This document shows, piece by piece, positions 23,044 through 31,152 of a DNA stretch of 64,000 nucleotides; the stretch's first letter is position 1, and every line of letters begins with the position of its first letter. The DNA comes from VRUE01 sp963704545. Lineage in GTDB: Bacteria; Actinomycetota; Thermoleophilia; Solirubrobacterales; 70-9. The stretch spans positions 2,108,001-2,172,000 of the forward strand of contig OY969915.1 of assembly GCA_963704545.1 (NCBI GenBank). Reading direction: 5' to 3'. The notes below the pieces were generated by a model. That model was not told the origin of the DNA and ran no database searches. It saw only the letters and a program-made list of their open reading frames with translations. A program made the position numbers and the translations under genes.

Positions 23044-25944
23044 CTAGCGGCCTTTCCCGCCTTTCGACTTGCGCCCCTTCTTGCAGGGGGCCCGCAGCTT
23101 CGGCCGCTGGTTGGCCTTCTTGCCGTTCTGCCCCCTGAAGCGGGCGATAACCCTGAACGGCTTCTTCCCTTTGCGGCAGAGGTTGGTCGTGTTGACCAGC
23201 AGCCCGCGTTGTTTCTTGCCGCCGCGCACGACGAGCATGAACTTCGACACCGGAACGTCTGGGACGACGTCGTAGGTGGTGCGCAGCCGGCCTTTGGCGC
23301 TGTCTATGCGACCAGCGAGCTCGATGTCGACCTGGCCGTGCAGGGCGGCGACCATGTCAGGCAGTTCGTTGTCGGAGGAGCGCAGGTAGACCGGACCTTT
23401 CAGCGGTCCGTCGAGCAGCGGCGTCTCCGCGGTCGCATACCCGTAGATCGAGCTCTTCGGGCAATCGTGAGCGGCGAACTGCGGCCGCGTGCAGATGTTT
23501 TCGAGGCTCGACTGTTCGAGGATCAGCGCTTTCGGCAGCGTCACCGCGGCACGGCCGATATTGGCGTCTCCCTCGCGGGCGACGAGGATGGCTCGCAGCT
23601 TCGGGCTCTTGCCGCGCTGCGTGCCGCCGAACACGCGCATGAACAGTTTCGGTTTGAAGCCGAGACGGTCGCAGCCCTCGACCTGGAACGGCACCGAGAC
23701 CGGAAGCGAGCTGAACGCCCCCGGGTCGAGCGGGTTCCCGCCGCCGCCGCGCAGCGTGCCCCCCACCGCCAGCGGCGAGCAGTTCGTCCCGTTCAGCGAG
23801 AACTTGGGCCGGTCGAGAGTGACGTCGACCGAGCGGATGTCGAGCAGGGCGCCGCCGAAGACGTGCGGGATCGGATCGGAGACCGCGTGTACCTGGGCGG
23901 TCCTCGGGTCGACGAACAGCGCCACCCTCACCACGACCGAGCCGAGATCGAACGGTCCGGCCGTGGCGGGGGTGACAACTGCCAGGGAAACGGGGGCACC
24001 GTGGTAGGGCCCGGTGAGGAAAGCCTTGCCGGTTATGTGGAACGGGTCGGGGCCGCTGCCGGCGGCCACCGAGGCGCTGCCGACGAGGCTCGACGCGGGA
24101 CAGCTCGGGCTCGCGGCCTCGGCCGCCCCGCTGTTGGCTGCCGCGGCGGCGACAGTGGCCTCCGGGCAGTAGCGGACGCCGGCAAGCTTGGCAGTCAGGC
24201 CAGGTGGCAGGTCGACGTTGACCCCCTTCAGCTCCTGGTTGCCGTCAGAGCGGGCGACGTCGACCGAGAACTGCCTGTAGGCGCCGGCTTTGGGCTCCGC
24301 GGTGCGGGCGCCGAAGCTGGGCGCAAACGGGCGCTCCGCCAGCGTTTTGGCGCACGCCCCGCCCGCGGGCTGGTCAGTGAGCTCGAACTCGTCGCCGGGG
24401 GTGGCGGGCGGGTCGTCAGAGGGACCCCCTTCCTGACCGGGCGGGACGGAGCCGACCGCCGTCGTCCACGGGGTCATCTCGCTCACCGTCGCGTGGGGGC
24501 CGCAGGTGGGTGGGCTGGTCAGTGGCGCATGCGATCCCTCATTGAAGGTGAGGCTGAACGTGTCGAACGGCACCTGCGGGTTCTCGGCGAAGGTCGTCGT
24601 CAGCTGGCCCGTCTGCGGATTCGCGCTGACGTTGCCGATCAGGCGCGCGACGACCCCGTAGCGGTCGGACTTCGCTTCGACGAAGATCCGGTATGCGTCA
24701 CCCGAAGCCGGATCGCGGCTGAGCTGCTGGCCGACGTAGACGTCCCCGGTCAACGACCCCTCGGGCAGCGGCGACGTCGCGACGGAGACCGTCCCGACCT
24801 TGGACGCGGCCGGGCAGGCGTTCGTCGGGTTTCGCGTGCCCTTGCCGAACTGCTCGTCAGTGCATGCCTGCAGGCCATTGGCAGCCGAGGGGTTGAGGCC
24901 CATTCCGGCGGGCAGCGTCACCTTCGCGGTTCGCAGGTGCGAGGTTTCCTGGTCGGTGCCCCCGCTTTCGGTCTGGTGGGGAAGGGTCACCTCGACCGTC
25001 GCCCCAGATGGCGAATCGGTCACCGCGGTGTTGGGGTCGGTCTCGATCGAGGGGACGAAGGGAACGGTGTCGCATTCTTTCGGCGAGGTCCCGGGCGGAA
25101 TCTTGGACTCGAAGGGCGGGTTGGCGTCCGCGGGGAACTCGTATTCGGGATCTTCCTCTTCGGTGACCCCGCTGGCGAGCAGCCAGGTCGAGTAGACGTG
25201 CTCGAAGGGCGAGACCGCCGGCCCCAGGCAGGTGCTCGGCGTGCTGATGAAGGTGCCGTCGCCAGACCGCCCGTCGAAGACGAGCCGGTTTTTGAGCACG
25301 ACGCCACCTTTGACGAGTGGCAGCGACTCGAAGGGCGTTGGGGGAACGTCGATCGTGAAACCCTCGTGGTAGTCGCCGTCCCAGGCGACGTCGGCGCGCA
25401 GGAAGATGTCGTTGCCGAGCAGGTGAAGGCCGAACCGCGCCGGTTCCCCTTCCGGTGGCACGATGTTGTAGACGGTCGGTTTTTCGGGTACCTGAATGGG
25501 GACGCCGAGGACCGATGCGGTTACGACGCTGTAGCCGACGTCCGAGCCGAGCGGGCACGTCGCCGGGTTGGCTTCAAAGGTCGCCAGCGGGCACTGCGGG
25601 GTGGCACCGGGGTTGACGCTGAGTCCGACGGGGAGGTCGACGCGGACGGTCTTCAGTTCGTCGACCGGCGTTTCTCCTGGCGGTTCGTGCTTGACGATGA
25701 ACTGCGTGAAGCCCACCGGGGGGTGCCCGGCCGCCTGTTCGAAGAACTGCGCGGGCGTGTCGACGCTGCATGTCGGCGTGTCCACCGTGCACGTCCCCGC
25801 CTGCCAGCCGCTGTCGGCCTGAGGATTGTCGGGATCGGAGGGAGCGATGATGTCATCGGTGCTGGCGAGCGCGGAAGGGGCGCTGAGCGCCAATGCCGCC
25901 CCGACAACCGCGAGAAGCCTGAGAATTCCTGCACCTGCGTCCAT
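23044..25944 (-). CDS. Large secreted protein of unknown function (about 966 residues)
   Basis: The protein has a signal peptide (ILRLLAVVGAALALSAPSALA) and a long mature chain. Repeated, loosely similar units contain vDLPpGLsvNP-type strands followed by paired cysteines (for example ATPQCPLATFEANPATCPLGS and VRYCPEATV...SCPASSLVGSASV), suggesting four or more beta-rich modules with disulfides. It ends in a very basic KKGRKSKGGKGR tail. I chose ATG 25944 because GGAAGGGAG precedes it, although the frame extends 24 nt further. The function is unknown, and this type appears to be a Thermoleophilia speciality. Its stop codon lies in the CTAG target of the IS. Confidence 0.75.
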   Translation of the reverse strand: MDAGAGILRLLAVVGAALALSAPSALASTDDIIAPSDPDNPQADSGWQAGTCTVDTPTCSVDTPAQFFEQAAGHPPVGFTQFIVKHEPPGETPVDELKTVRVDLPVGLSVNPGATPQCPLATFEANPATCPLGSDVGYSVVTASVLGVPIQVPEKPTVYNIVPPEGEPARFGLHLLGNDIFLRADVAWDGDYHEGFTIDVPPTPFESLPLVKGGVVLKNRLVFDGRSGDGTFISTPSTCLGPAVSPFEHVYSTWLLASGVTEEEDPEYEFPADANPPFESKIPPGTSPKECDTVPFVPSIETDPNTAVTDSPSGATVEVTLPHQTESGGTDQETSHLRTAKVTLPAGMGLNPSAANGLQACTDEQFGKGTRNPTNACPAASKVGTVSVATSPLPEGSLTGDVYVGQQLSRDPASGDAYRIFVEAKSDRYGVVARLIGNVSANPQTGQLTTTFAENPQVPFDTFSLTFNEGSHAPLTSPPTCGPHATVSEMTPWTTAVGSVPPGQEGGPSDDPPATPGDEFELTDQPAGGACAKTLAERPFAPSFGARTAEPKAGAYRQFSVDVARSDGNQELKGVNVDLPPGLTAKLAGVRYCPEATVAAAAANSGAAEAASPSCPASSLVGSASVAAGSGPDPFHITGKAFLTGPYHGAPVSLAVVTPATAGPFDLGSVVVRVALFVDPRTAQVHAVSDPIPHVFGGALLDIRSVDVTLDRPKFSLNGTNCSPLAVGGTLRGGGGNPLDPGAFSSLPVSVPFQVEGCDRLGFKPKLFMRVFGGTQRGKSPKLRAILVAREGDANIGRAAVTLPKALILEQSSLENICTRPQFAAHDCPKSSIYGYATAETPLLDGPLKGPVYLRSSDNELPDMVAALHGQVDIELAGRIDSAKGRLRTTYDVVPDVPVSKFMLVVRGGKKQRGLLVNTTNLCRKGKKPFRVIARFRGQNGKKANQRPKLRAPCKKGRKSKGGKGR

Positions 25945-25975
25945 CCGAGTCTCCCTTCCAAAAGCCATTTCCAGT

Positions 25976-26043
25976 GATCTTACCCGATTCTGTTGATGTA
26001 GATCACTATTTTTTGGTATATATACCTAGAAGTTGGTAAGATC
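25976..26043. promoter_or_regulatory. Divergent control region with nested inverted repeats
   Basis: GATCTTACC (25976-25984) and GGTAAGATC (26035-26043) are perfect inverted copies, and a 12-bp palindrome GGTATATATACC lies between them (26015-26026). The AT-rich patch separates the large secreted-protein gene from the winged-helix regulator gene, so these are candidate operators for that regulator. Confidence 0.55.
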
Positions 26044-26066
26044 AACCCGACCAGACGGAGGAACCC

Positions 26067-26342
26067 ATGAATTGGCAGCTTCTGGCCCGTGCGAATACCC
26101 ACCCCCTGCGAATCTCAATCCTCGAGATCCTGGCCATGGACGAGGGGCGGACCCTCTCTCCCAACGAACTCAGCTATGAGCTGCGCACGCCGCTCAGCAA
26201 CGTCAACTACCACGTCACCCAGCTCTACAAATCGGGGCTTCTGGAACTCGCCGGCGAACGCCGCGTCCGCGGCGCCACCGAGCACTTCTACCGCGAGGCG
26301 GCTCGCATCGAGTTCCCCCAGCCTCTCGCCCAGGCGTCCTAG
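26067..26342 (+). CDS. ArsR-like winged-helix regulator
   Basis: The 91-residue protein is a single winged-helix domain: HPLRISILEILAM, then LSPNELSYEL, recognition helix LSNVNYHVTQLYKSGLLEL and wing RRVRGATEHFYR. It lacks visible metal-binding cysteines. GGAGG precedes the ATG. It is divergent from the large secreted-protein gene and probably controls it through the palindromes in the shared spacer. A tRNA 3' remnant follows. Confidence 0.8.
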   Translation: MNWQLLARANTHPLRISILEILAMDEGRTLSPNELSYELRTPLSNVNYHVTQLYKSGLLELAGERRVRGATEHFYREAARIEFPQPLAQAS

Positions 26343-26407
26343 CGAGGGCGGCCGGGGGGAGATGCGCCTGTCGGGCCGCTGGGCATTTATGGCGGCCCGG
26401 CACGGGA

Positions 26408-26446
26408 AGTGGGCGACAGGGGTCGAACCCGCGACCTTCGACCTCC
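26408..26446 (-). pseudogene. tRNA 3'-half remnant, possible former attachment site
   Basis: On the minus strand this reads as variable loop, a T arm (GCGGG-TTCGACC-CCTGT), acceptor 3' strand CGCCCAC and discriminator T. There is no D arm or anticodon arm, because the sequence immediately upstream is the end of the SHOCT protein gene. A matching acceptor 5' strand (GTGGGCG) is absent. It is therefore a tRNA fragment such as an integrase attachment-site copy. The isotype is uncertain. Confidence 0.6.
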
Positions 26447-27766
26447 CTATCCAGGGCCGAGCACTTCGGCCTTCGCCGCCTCGAACTCCTCCTCGCTCAG
26501 CATCCCTTTCTCCTTCAAGGCCGAGAGCCGCTCGATCTGCTCTACCTTGCTCTCTTGCAGCGGGGCTGACGGCTCCGGCGCCGCTCGTCGTGGAACCGAC
26601 GCCCGCACCCGGTCCCCGAACCCTCCGAAGGTCGCGTCCGGGAATTCCGCTTCGGCCTGTCGCCGCAGAACCTCCGTTCCGAGCACCATCAGCGCTGCCA
26701 GCAGGAGGAGTCCGAGTGGTTTCTCGAAGGCGGCAACAGGCGCCCAGAGGACAAGCACGAGGAAGACGAAGGCAACGGCCGCGTAGGTAGTGCCCCGACG
26801 CTCCCGCAGGTAGGGAGCGGCCTCGCGTCGTAGGCCCGTGGCGATGCGGGTGGGTCCCGCAAGCCAGGCGGCGATGGTGAGGAGGATGCCGAAGGTGATC
26901 GCCGAGACGGCGACGGTCATCAGAAGGGCGGTGCCGATGCTCCAGACGGCTTCGACTGCGGGCTTGACCGACTCGTTCCCCGCCAAAGCGTCGATCACCG
27001 TGTTCCCGGCGATCCCTCGAAGGAGAAGGCTGAGAACGCCGGCAACGACGAAGCCGAAGCCGACCGAGCGCAAGGCCTGCCTGCGACGCGGCCCGGCGAG
27101 GTAGATCGCGAGTCCGTAGAGGAACACCGCCAGGAGGGTGAGAACGATCGGCAGGCGCCTGACCAGCTTGCTGATGTCCTGCGCCGCGGAGAGCTGATCG
27201 GACTTGAGGATCGTCAGCTGGCCGGCGTCGGGCGGGACTTTCGAGGCGAGCTTGCCGGCGACCCCGAGCTGGCCGCCGCTTTCAGAGACCAGTGCCTTGA
27301 GATCCAGGGTGACTTCGCCACCGCTGGTCGAGACCGCCGAGCCCTCGTCGTTCAAGATCTTCAGCAGCGTTTCGTGGGCGCCGCGGTTCGCCGCGCTCCA
27401 GAGGCTTTCGGCCTGGGAGGTTTCCAGCGCCCTTTCGGCCACCTGGGGAGCGAGCTGATTCAGAGCCCCGGTGGCTGGACCGGCCAGGGGGGCCAGCCGC
27501 GGCGGAAACGTTTTTTCCAGTTCAGCCTGCACGTCCACGCTGGCGAAGAGCTGGTCGGCGAGGTAGTTGGAGAGCTGCGTCTTGACCTCCTCGTTCTGGA
27601 GGAGCTGCTCGCTCGTGTCGACCCAGTTGTCGGTGTTGAGCGCCTGCCGGTTGACCCAGATCGAGAAGATGGCGAGGAACGTGATCAGCGTGGCCAGGAC
27701 GAGAAGTGCCGCGACGATGCGAGGGTGTCCTGAAGCACGTTCCCGGCTGGAGCCCTCGGATGCGAT
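26447..27766 (-). CDS. Membrane protein with C-terminal SHOCT domain
   Basis: The C-terminus is a SHOCT domain (QIERLSALKEKGMLSEEEFEAAKAEVLG). The N-terminus has a membrane span (RIVAALLVLATLITFLAIFSIW) and an extracytoplasmic region, followed by about four further spans. Standard starts (GTG 27538) would remove the first span. In frame upstream, the only start-like site is an ATC at 27766, which would give MASEGSSRERASGHP and lies 6 nt after a TAGGCT -10 box. I therefore annotate 439 residues from ATC with caution. Function unknown. SHOCT domains often mediate oligomerisation of membrane proteins. Confidence 0.65.
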   Translation of the reverse strand: MASEGSSRERASGHPRIVAALLVLATLITFLAIFSIWVNRQALNTDNWVDTSEQLLQNEEVKTQLSNYLADQLFASVDVQAELEKTFPPRLAPLAGPATGALNQLAPQVAERALETSQAESLWSAANRGAHETLLKILNDEGSAVSTSGGEVTLDLKALVSESGGQLGVAGKLASKVPPDAGQLTILKSDQLSAAQDISKLVRRLPIVLTLLAVFLYGLAIYLAGPRRRQALRSVGFGFVVAGVLSLLLRGIAGNTVIDALAGNESVKPAVEAVWSIGTALLMTVAVSAITFGILLTIAAWLAGPTRIATGLRREAAPYLRERRGTTYAAVAFVFLVLVLWAPVAAFEKPLGLLLLAALMVLGTEVLRRQAEAEFPDATFGGFGDRVRASVPRRAAPEPSAPLQESKVEQIERLSALKEKGMLSEEEFEAAKAEVLGPG

Positions 27767-27836
27767 GTCCCGAGCCTAACGCGGATCGAACGGACGCGAG
27801 CGGCATTCGCAAACCCGTGGTCGGCGCGCTGGTCCA

Positions 27837-29486
27837 TTGGATCGTGATTCCAATCCACCTGTAGGTTCAGCGCGTGAGGGCGCGCCGTTGACCGAGATCG
27901 AGGGAGGCGGCACCCCGCCGAAAGAAGAATCGGGCAATCCACGCCTTGCCGTGCTGTTGGCGATGGCGATGTTCGTGCTCGTCGTCGACACGTCGCTGAT
28001 GAACGTTTCGATCTCCGCGGTGGTTCGCGACCTCGACACGACCGTCAGCGGGCTCCAATCCGCGATCGCGCTGGAGGCGCTGGTGTCGGCCGCGTTCATC
28101 CTGATCGGCAGCAAGGTCGGCGACCTGATCGGGCGAAAGCGGGCCTACACGTTCGGCCTGCTCGCCTACGCGACCGGCGCCTCGGCGATGGCCTTGACCC
28201 AGAGCCTTGCCCCGGTCGTGATCTTCTGGGCGATCATCGGCGGGCTTGGAGCGTCGCTGATGTTGCCGGCCATGCAGTCGCTGATCCACGGCAACTTCGA
28301 GGGCGTGGCCCAGAAAAAGGCTTACGCCCTGGTCGGGGCCGCCGCAGCGATCGCCGCTGCGGTCGGACCGCTGCTCGGAGGCTTCATCACCACCTACCTG
28401 ACCTGGCGACTCGCGTTCGCGCTCGAGGTCGTCGTCATCGTGGTCGTTCTCTCCGGCATGGGGCTGGTCCGCGATGCGCCCTACACGGGACCTCGGCACG
28501 TCGACGCGGTTGGAGCGGTCCTCTCCGTCTTCGCGATGGGCGGCATCGTGCTCAGCGTCCTGATCTGGCAGGAGGGCGGCGAGGCCGTCGCCGAGCTGAT
28601 GGCGATCGGGGGAATCGCGCTCGCGGCGCTCGTCTACTGGCTCCGGCGCCGCAAGCGCGAAGACAAGCCGACGCTGTTCGATCCGGACCTGTTCAAGTCC
28701 AGGGTCTTCAGGCTCGGGATCTCCCAGCAGACGCTCCAGCAGATCGCGCTGGGCGGCACCATGATCGCCCTGCCGATCTACCTGCAGATGGTCTTCGAGT
28801 ACAACGCGATGGAGGCCGGGCTCTCGCTGGCGCCGCTCTCGCTCAGCATGTTCGGAATGGCGATACTGGCGGCGAGAAAGGCCGGGGCGCGACGCCCGAG
28901 CACCCTGATCCGATTCGGATTTGCCCTCTTCTCGGCTGGAATAGCCCTGTTGATCCCGATCGTGCCGCGCGCGGACTCCGGTTGGGCCCTCGTGGTCCCA
29001 CTGGTGATCGCGGGCTTGGGCTTGGGCCTGTTGGTCTCCCAGCTCAACAACTACACGCTGGCCCCGATCTCTGAGGAGCGCGTCAGCGAGGCTGCGGGCC
29101 TGAACTCCGCCGCGGGCTCGTTCGGGCTGTCGTTCGGGTTGGCATTCGCCGGCGCCATCCTGTTGGCAACCCTCTCCGTCGCCTTCATCCAGATGGCAGA
29201 CGACAGCACGGTGCTTGCCCCGGCCGAGAAGGAGCGTGTGGCAAAGGCCCTTGAGGAGGACGCCGAGGTGATGACCAACACCGAACTGGACAAGCTGCTC
29301 GCCGATGAGCCCAAGGCAACCCAGGACGAGATCATCAGCATCAACACCGATGCACGACCGCTCGCCCTTCAGGTGGCCCTGCTCATCCCACTCCTTGCCG
29401 GCCTCGTCGGTCTTTTCAACTCCTTCCGCATGGTGCGATTGCCGGAGCCCAAGCCGTCGGGATCCGGCGAGACCGTCCTGGCCTGA
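27837..29486 (+). CDS. MFS multidrug exporter, DHA2 (14-TM) family
   Basis: The 549-residue protein has the DHA2 signatures FVLVVDTSLMNVSISAV in TM1, GSKVGDLIGRKRAYT in the first cytoplasmic loop, and GPLLGGFITTYLTWRLAF (motif C region). A long acidic loop lies before the last span (ALEEDAEVMTNTELDKLLAD). The start is uncertain: TTG 27837 has no ribosome-binding site and TTG 27888 is an alternative. Substrate unknown. It is divergent from the SHOCT membrane protein. Confidence 0.82.
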   Translation: MDRDSNPPVGSAREGAPLTEIEGGGTPPKEESGNPRLAVLLAMAMFVLVVDTSLMNVSISAVVRDLDTTVSGLQSAIALEALVSAAFILIGSKVGDLIGRKRAYTFGLLAYATGASAMALTQSLAPVVIFWAIIGGLGASLMLPAMQSLIHGNFEGVAQKKAYALVGAAAAIAAAVGPLLGGFITTYLTWRLAFALEVVVIVVVLSGMGLVRDAPYTGPRHVDAVGAVLSVFAMGGIVLSVLIWQEGGEAVAELMAIGGIALAALVYWLRRRKREDKPTLFDPDLFKSRVFRLGISQQTLQQIALGGTMIALPIYLQMVFEYNAMEAGLSLAPLSLSMFGMAILAARKAGARRPSTLIRFGFALFSAGIALLIPIVPRADSGWALVVPLVIAGLGLGLLVSQLNNYTLAPISEERVSEAAGLNSAAGSFGLSFGLAFAGAILLATLSVAFIQMADDSTVLAPAEKERVAKALEEDAEVMTNTELDKLLADEPKATQDEIISINTDARPLALQVALLIPLLAGLVGLFNSFRMVRLPEPKPSGSGETVLA

Positions 29487-29504
29487 GCAGCGGCCTGGAC
29501 CAGG

Positions 29505-29723
29505 TCACCAGGTCAGCTCGATCTCCAGCTCGCGCTCATCGGTCTCGATGTCGATCTCGACCTTGAGCTGGACTTCATCCGGGACGTTGACGGTAAATCT
29601 CACCCCACCCCGCTCGAACTCGATCTCGTTGTGGCGGGCGAGCATGTCGGCGAGCTTGCGAAGGCGCTCGGCGACCTCCTCCCGTTTCAGCGTTTCCTTC
29701 TGCTCAACCTCAAAGATGTCCAT
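29505..29723 (-). CDS. Amphi-Trp domain protein
   Basis: The 72-residue protein MDIFEVEQKETLKREEVAERL ... VRFTVNVPDEVQLKVEIDIE ... ELEIELTW matches the amphi-Trp domain: a helical start, paired beta strands and a terminal tryptophan. AGGAGAGC precedes ATG 29723. Function is unknown. Members are small soluble proteins often near stress or envelope genes. Confidence 0.8.
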   Translation of the reverse strand: MDIFEVEQKETLKREEVAERLRKLADMLARHNEIEFERGGVRFTVNVPDEVQLKVEIDIETDERELEIELTW

Positions 29724-29872
29724 CAGCTCTCCTTTGACCGCCGCCAGGGCCACGAGCCTACCCTCGGGCGATCGAGCTGCGTGCGTAAAAGCGCCTTTCG
29801 CAGCGCTGGACGGGACGGACGATCGATGTACGATCCTCGCCCGCTCCATCAGGCCACAACCAGGAGGAATCA

Positions 29873-30271
29873 ATGCTTCCAGTCGCCAGCTCTTACCCGC
29901 TCCTCGACGTCGTCTGGACGATGCTCGTCTTCTTCGGGCTGGTGATCTGGATCGGCCTCCTGTTCAACGTCTTCGGCGACCTCTTCCGCCGCCATGACAT
30001 CTCGGGCTGGGCCAAGGCGGGCTGGTGTCTGCTGGCGATCGCCCTGCCCTACGTCGGCGTCCTCATCTACCTGGGCACGCAGGGTTCGGGAATGGCCGAG
30101 CGCAGCGCAGCGCAGACGAAGGCCGCCCAGGCGCAGTTCGACGAGTACGTGCGCACGACGGCCGGCAGCGGAGGCGCCGCGGAGGAGATCGCCAAGGCGA
30201 AGGAGCTGCTGGACACCGGCGCAATCAGCCAGGAGGAGTTCGACTCAATCAAGCGGAAAGCGCTTGCTTGA
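29873..30271 (+). CDS. Small membrane protein with PLDc_N and SHOCT segments
   Basis: The 132-residue protein has two N-terminal spans in the PLDc_N style (LLDVVWTMLVFFGLVIWIGL and WCLLAIALPYVGVLIYLG), then a short linker, and a SHOCT domain (EIAKAKELLDTGAISQEEFDSIKRKAL). AGGAGGAA precedes the ATG. It is the second of three SHOCT proteins within 5 kb. Role unknown, probably envelope. Confidence 0.8.
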   Translation: MLPVASSYPLLDVVWTMLVFFGLVIWIGLLFNVFGDLFRRHDISGWAKAGWCLLAIALPYVGVLIYLGTQGSGMAERSAAQTKAAQAQFDEYVRTTAGSGGAAEEIAKAKELLDTGAISQEEFDSIKRKALA

Positions 30272-30437
30272 GTTCGAGGGCGAGTCGCCGCTAAAAGGGG
30301 TTCCTGTCTTCGGCGTCGAATCAGGCAGTGCTGAATTTCACAAACCGCTCCGTGCTGTCTGAGGACCAGCGATGCTGCTTGGTCGACATTCGCCCGGTCG
30401 CCCAGGGAAGGGCGCGCCGACTAGGAAAGGAATACAT

Positions 30438-30821
30438 ATGAGGGGTGCTGGCCGAGCTGCTTTCGTCGCCATCCTGCTCTTGATCGCGGGCACGCTCAAC
30501 GTCATCTACGGCATCGCTGCGATCGGCGATGCCAGCTTCTTCGTGGACAACACCCGGTACGTGTTCTCCGATCTCAGCACCTGGGGCTGGATCACCGTCA
30601 TTCTGGGAGTCGTCCAGCTCTGCGGTGGATTCTCTCTGCTCGCCGGCAACGCGTTCGGGCGGGTCATCGGGCTGGTCGCCGCGTCTCTGGGCGCAATCGG
30701 TGCCCTCCTCGCGGTCGGCGGCGCCTTTCCGTTCTGGTCGCTGGGGATCTTCGCCCTCTGCGTGATCTGCATCCACGGCCTCGTCGTCTACGGCGAGGAC
30801 GAGCCCGTAAGCCGGGCCTAG
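30438..30821 (+). CDS. DUF7144-type four-helix membrane protein
   Basis: The 127-residue protein has four hydrophobic helices and the pattern LLLIAGTLNVIYGIAAI, DLSTWGWITVILGVVQLCGGFSLL and GRVIGLVAASLGAI, characteristic of the DUF7144 family. AGGAAAGG precedes ATG 30438. Function unknown. It is followed directly by a strong terminator-type hairpin. Confidence 0.78.
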   Translation: MRGAGRAAFVAILLLIAGTLNVIYGIAAIGDASFFVDNTRYVFSDLSTWGWITVILGVVQLCGGFSLLAGNAFGRVIGLVAASLGAIGALLAVGGAFPFWSLGIFALCVICIHGLVVYGEDEPVSRA

Positions 30822-30829
30822 AACGCCTC

Positions 30830-30862
30830 AGAGGAGCCCGGCCGATGCGGCCGGGCTCCTCT
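30830..30862. terminator. Bidirectional stem-loop terminator
   Basis: A perfect 14-bp stem AGAGGAGCCCGGCC / GGCCGGGCTCCTCT closes a GATGC loop between two convergent genes. There is no long T-tract, as is common in actinobacterial terminators. Confidence 0.85.
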
Positions 30863-30870
30863 GTACAGCC

Positions 30871-31134
30871 CTAGCCGAGCAGCTTGGCCTTCTGGGCGGC
30901 GAACTCCTCCTCGGTGAGGATTCCCTGGCTTTTGAGCTCACCCAGTTCCTTGAGTTGATCGATCGTCGACGCTGCGGCGGGCGGAGGCGGAGCTTGCGCG
31001 GCCTGTGGCTGCTGCGGAGGCGCTTCCTGTTCGGCCCAGCGCTCCCCCTGGCGTTTGGAGACGCGATTGCTGACGGCGGTCGCGGTCCCGGCGATGGCGG
31101 CGGTCCGCGCGACACCTCGAAGTAGTCCTGGCAT
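30871..31134 (-). CDS. Small SHOCT-domain protein
   Basis: The 87-residue protein begins MPGLLRGVARTAAIAGTATAVSN, has a Gln/Ala/Pro-rich linker, and ends in a SHOCT domain (IDQLKELGELKSQGILTEEEFAAQKAKLLG). This is the typical short actinobacterial SHOCT architecture. Function unknown. It follows the DUF6325 gene with an 18-bp gap, so they are likely cotranscribed. Confidence 0.8.
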   Translation of the reverse strand: MPGLLRGVARTAAIAGTATAVSNRVSKRQGERWAEQEAPPQQPQAAQAPPPPAAASTIDQLKELGELKSQGILTEEEFAAQKAKLLG

Positions 31135-31152
31135 CGTTCTCTCCTTTGCTGC

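Noticed and set aside
22945..25977. 1010-residue open frame on the plus strand
   Set aside because: It is antisense to the large secreted protein, which has a signal peptide, ribosome-binding site and sensible residue composition. The plus-strand translation is Arg/Gly/Val-rich shadow.
26408..26446. Complete tRNA gene
   Set aside because: No D arm, anticodon stem or 5' acceptor strand is present. The upstream bases are the coding end of the SHOCT protein.
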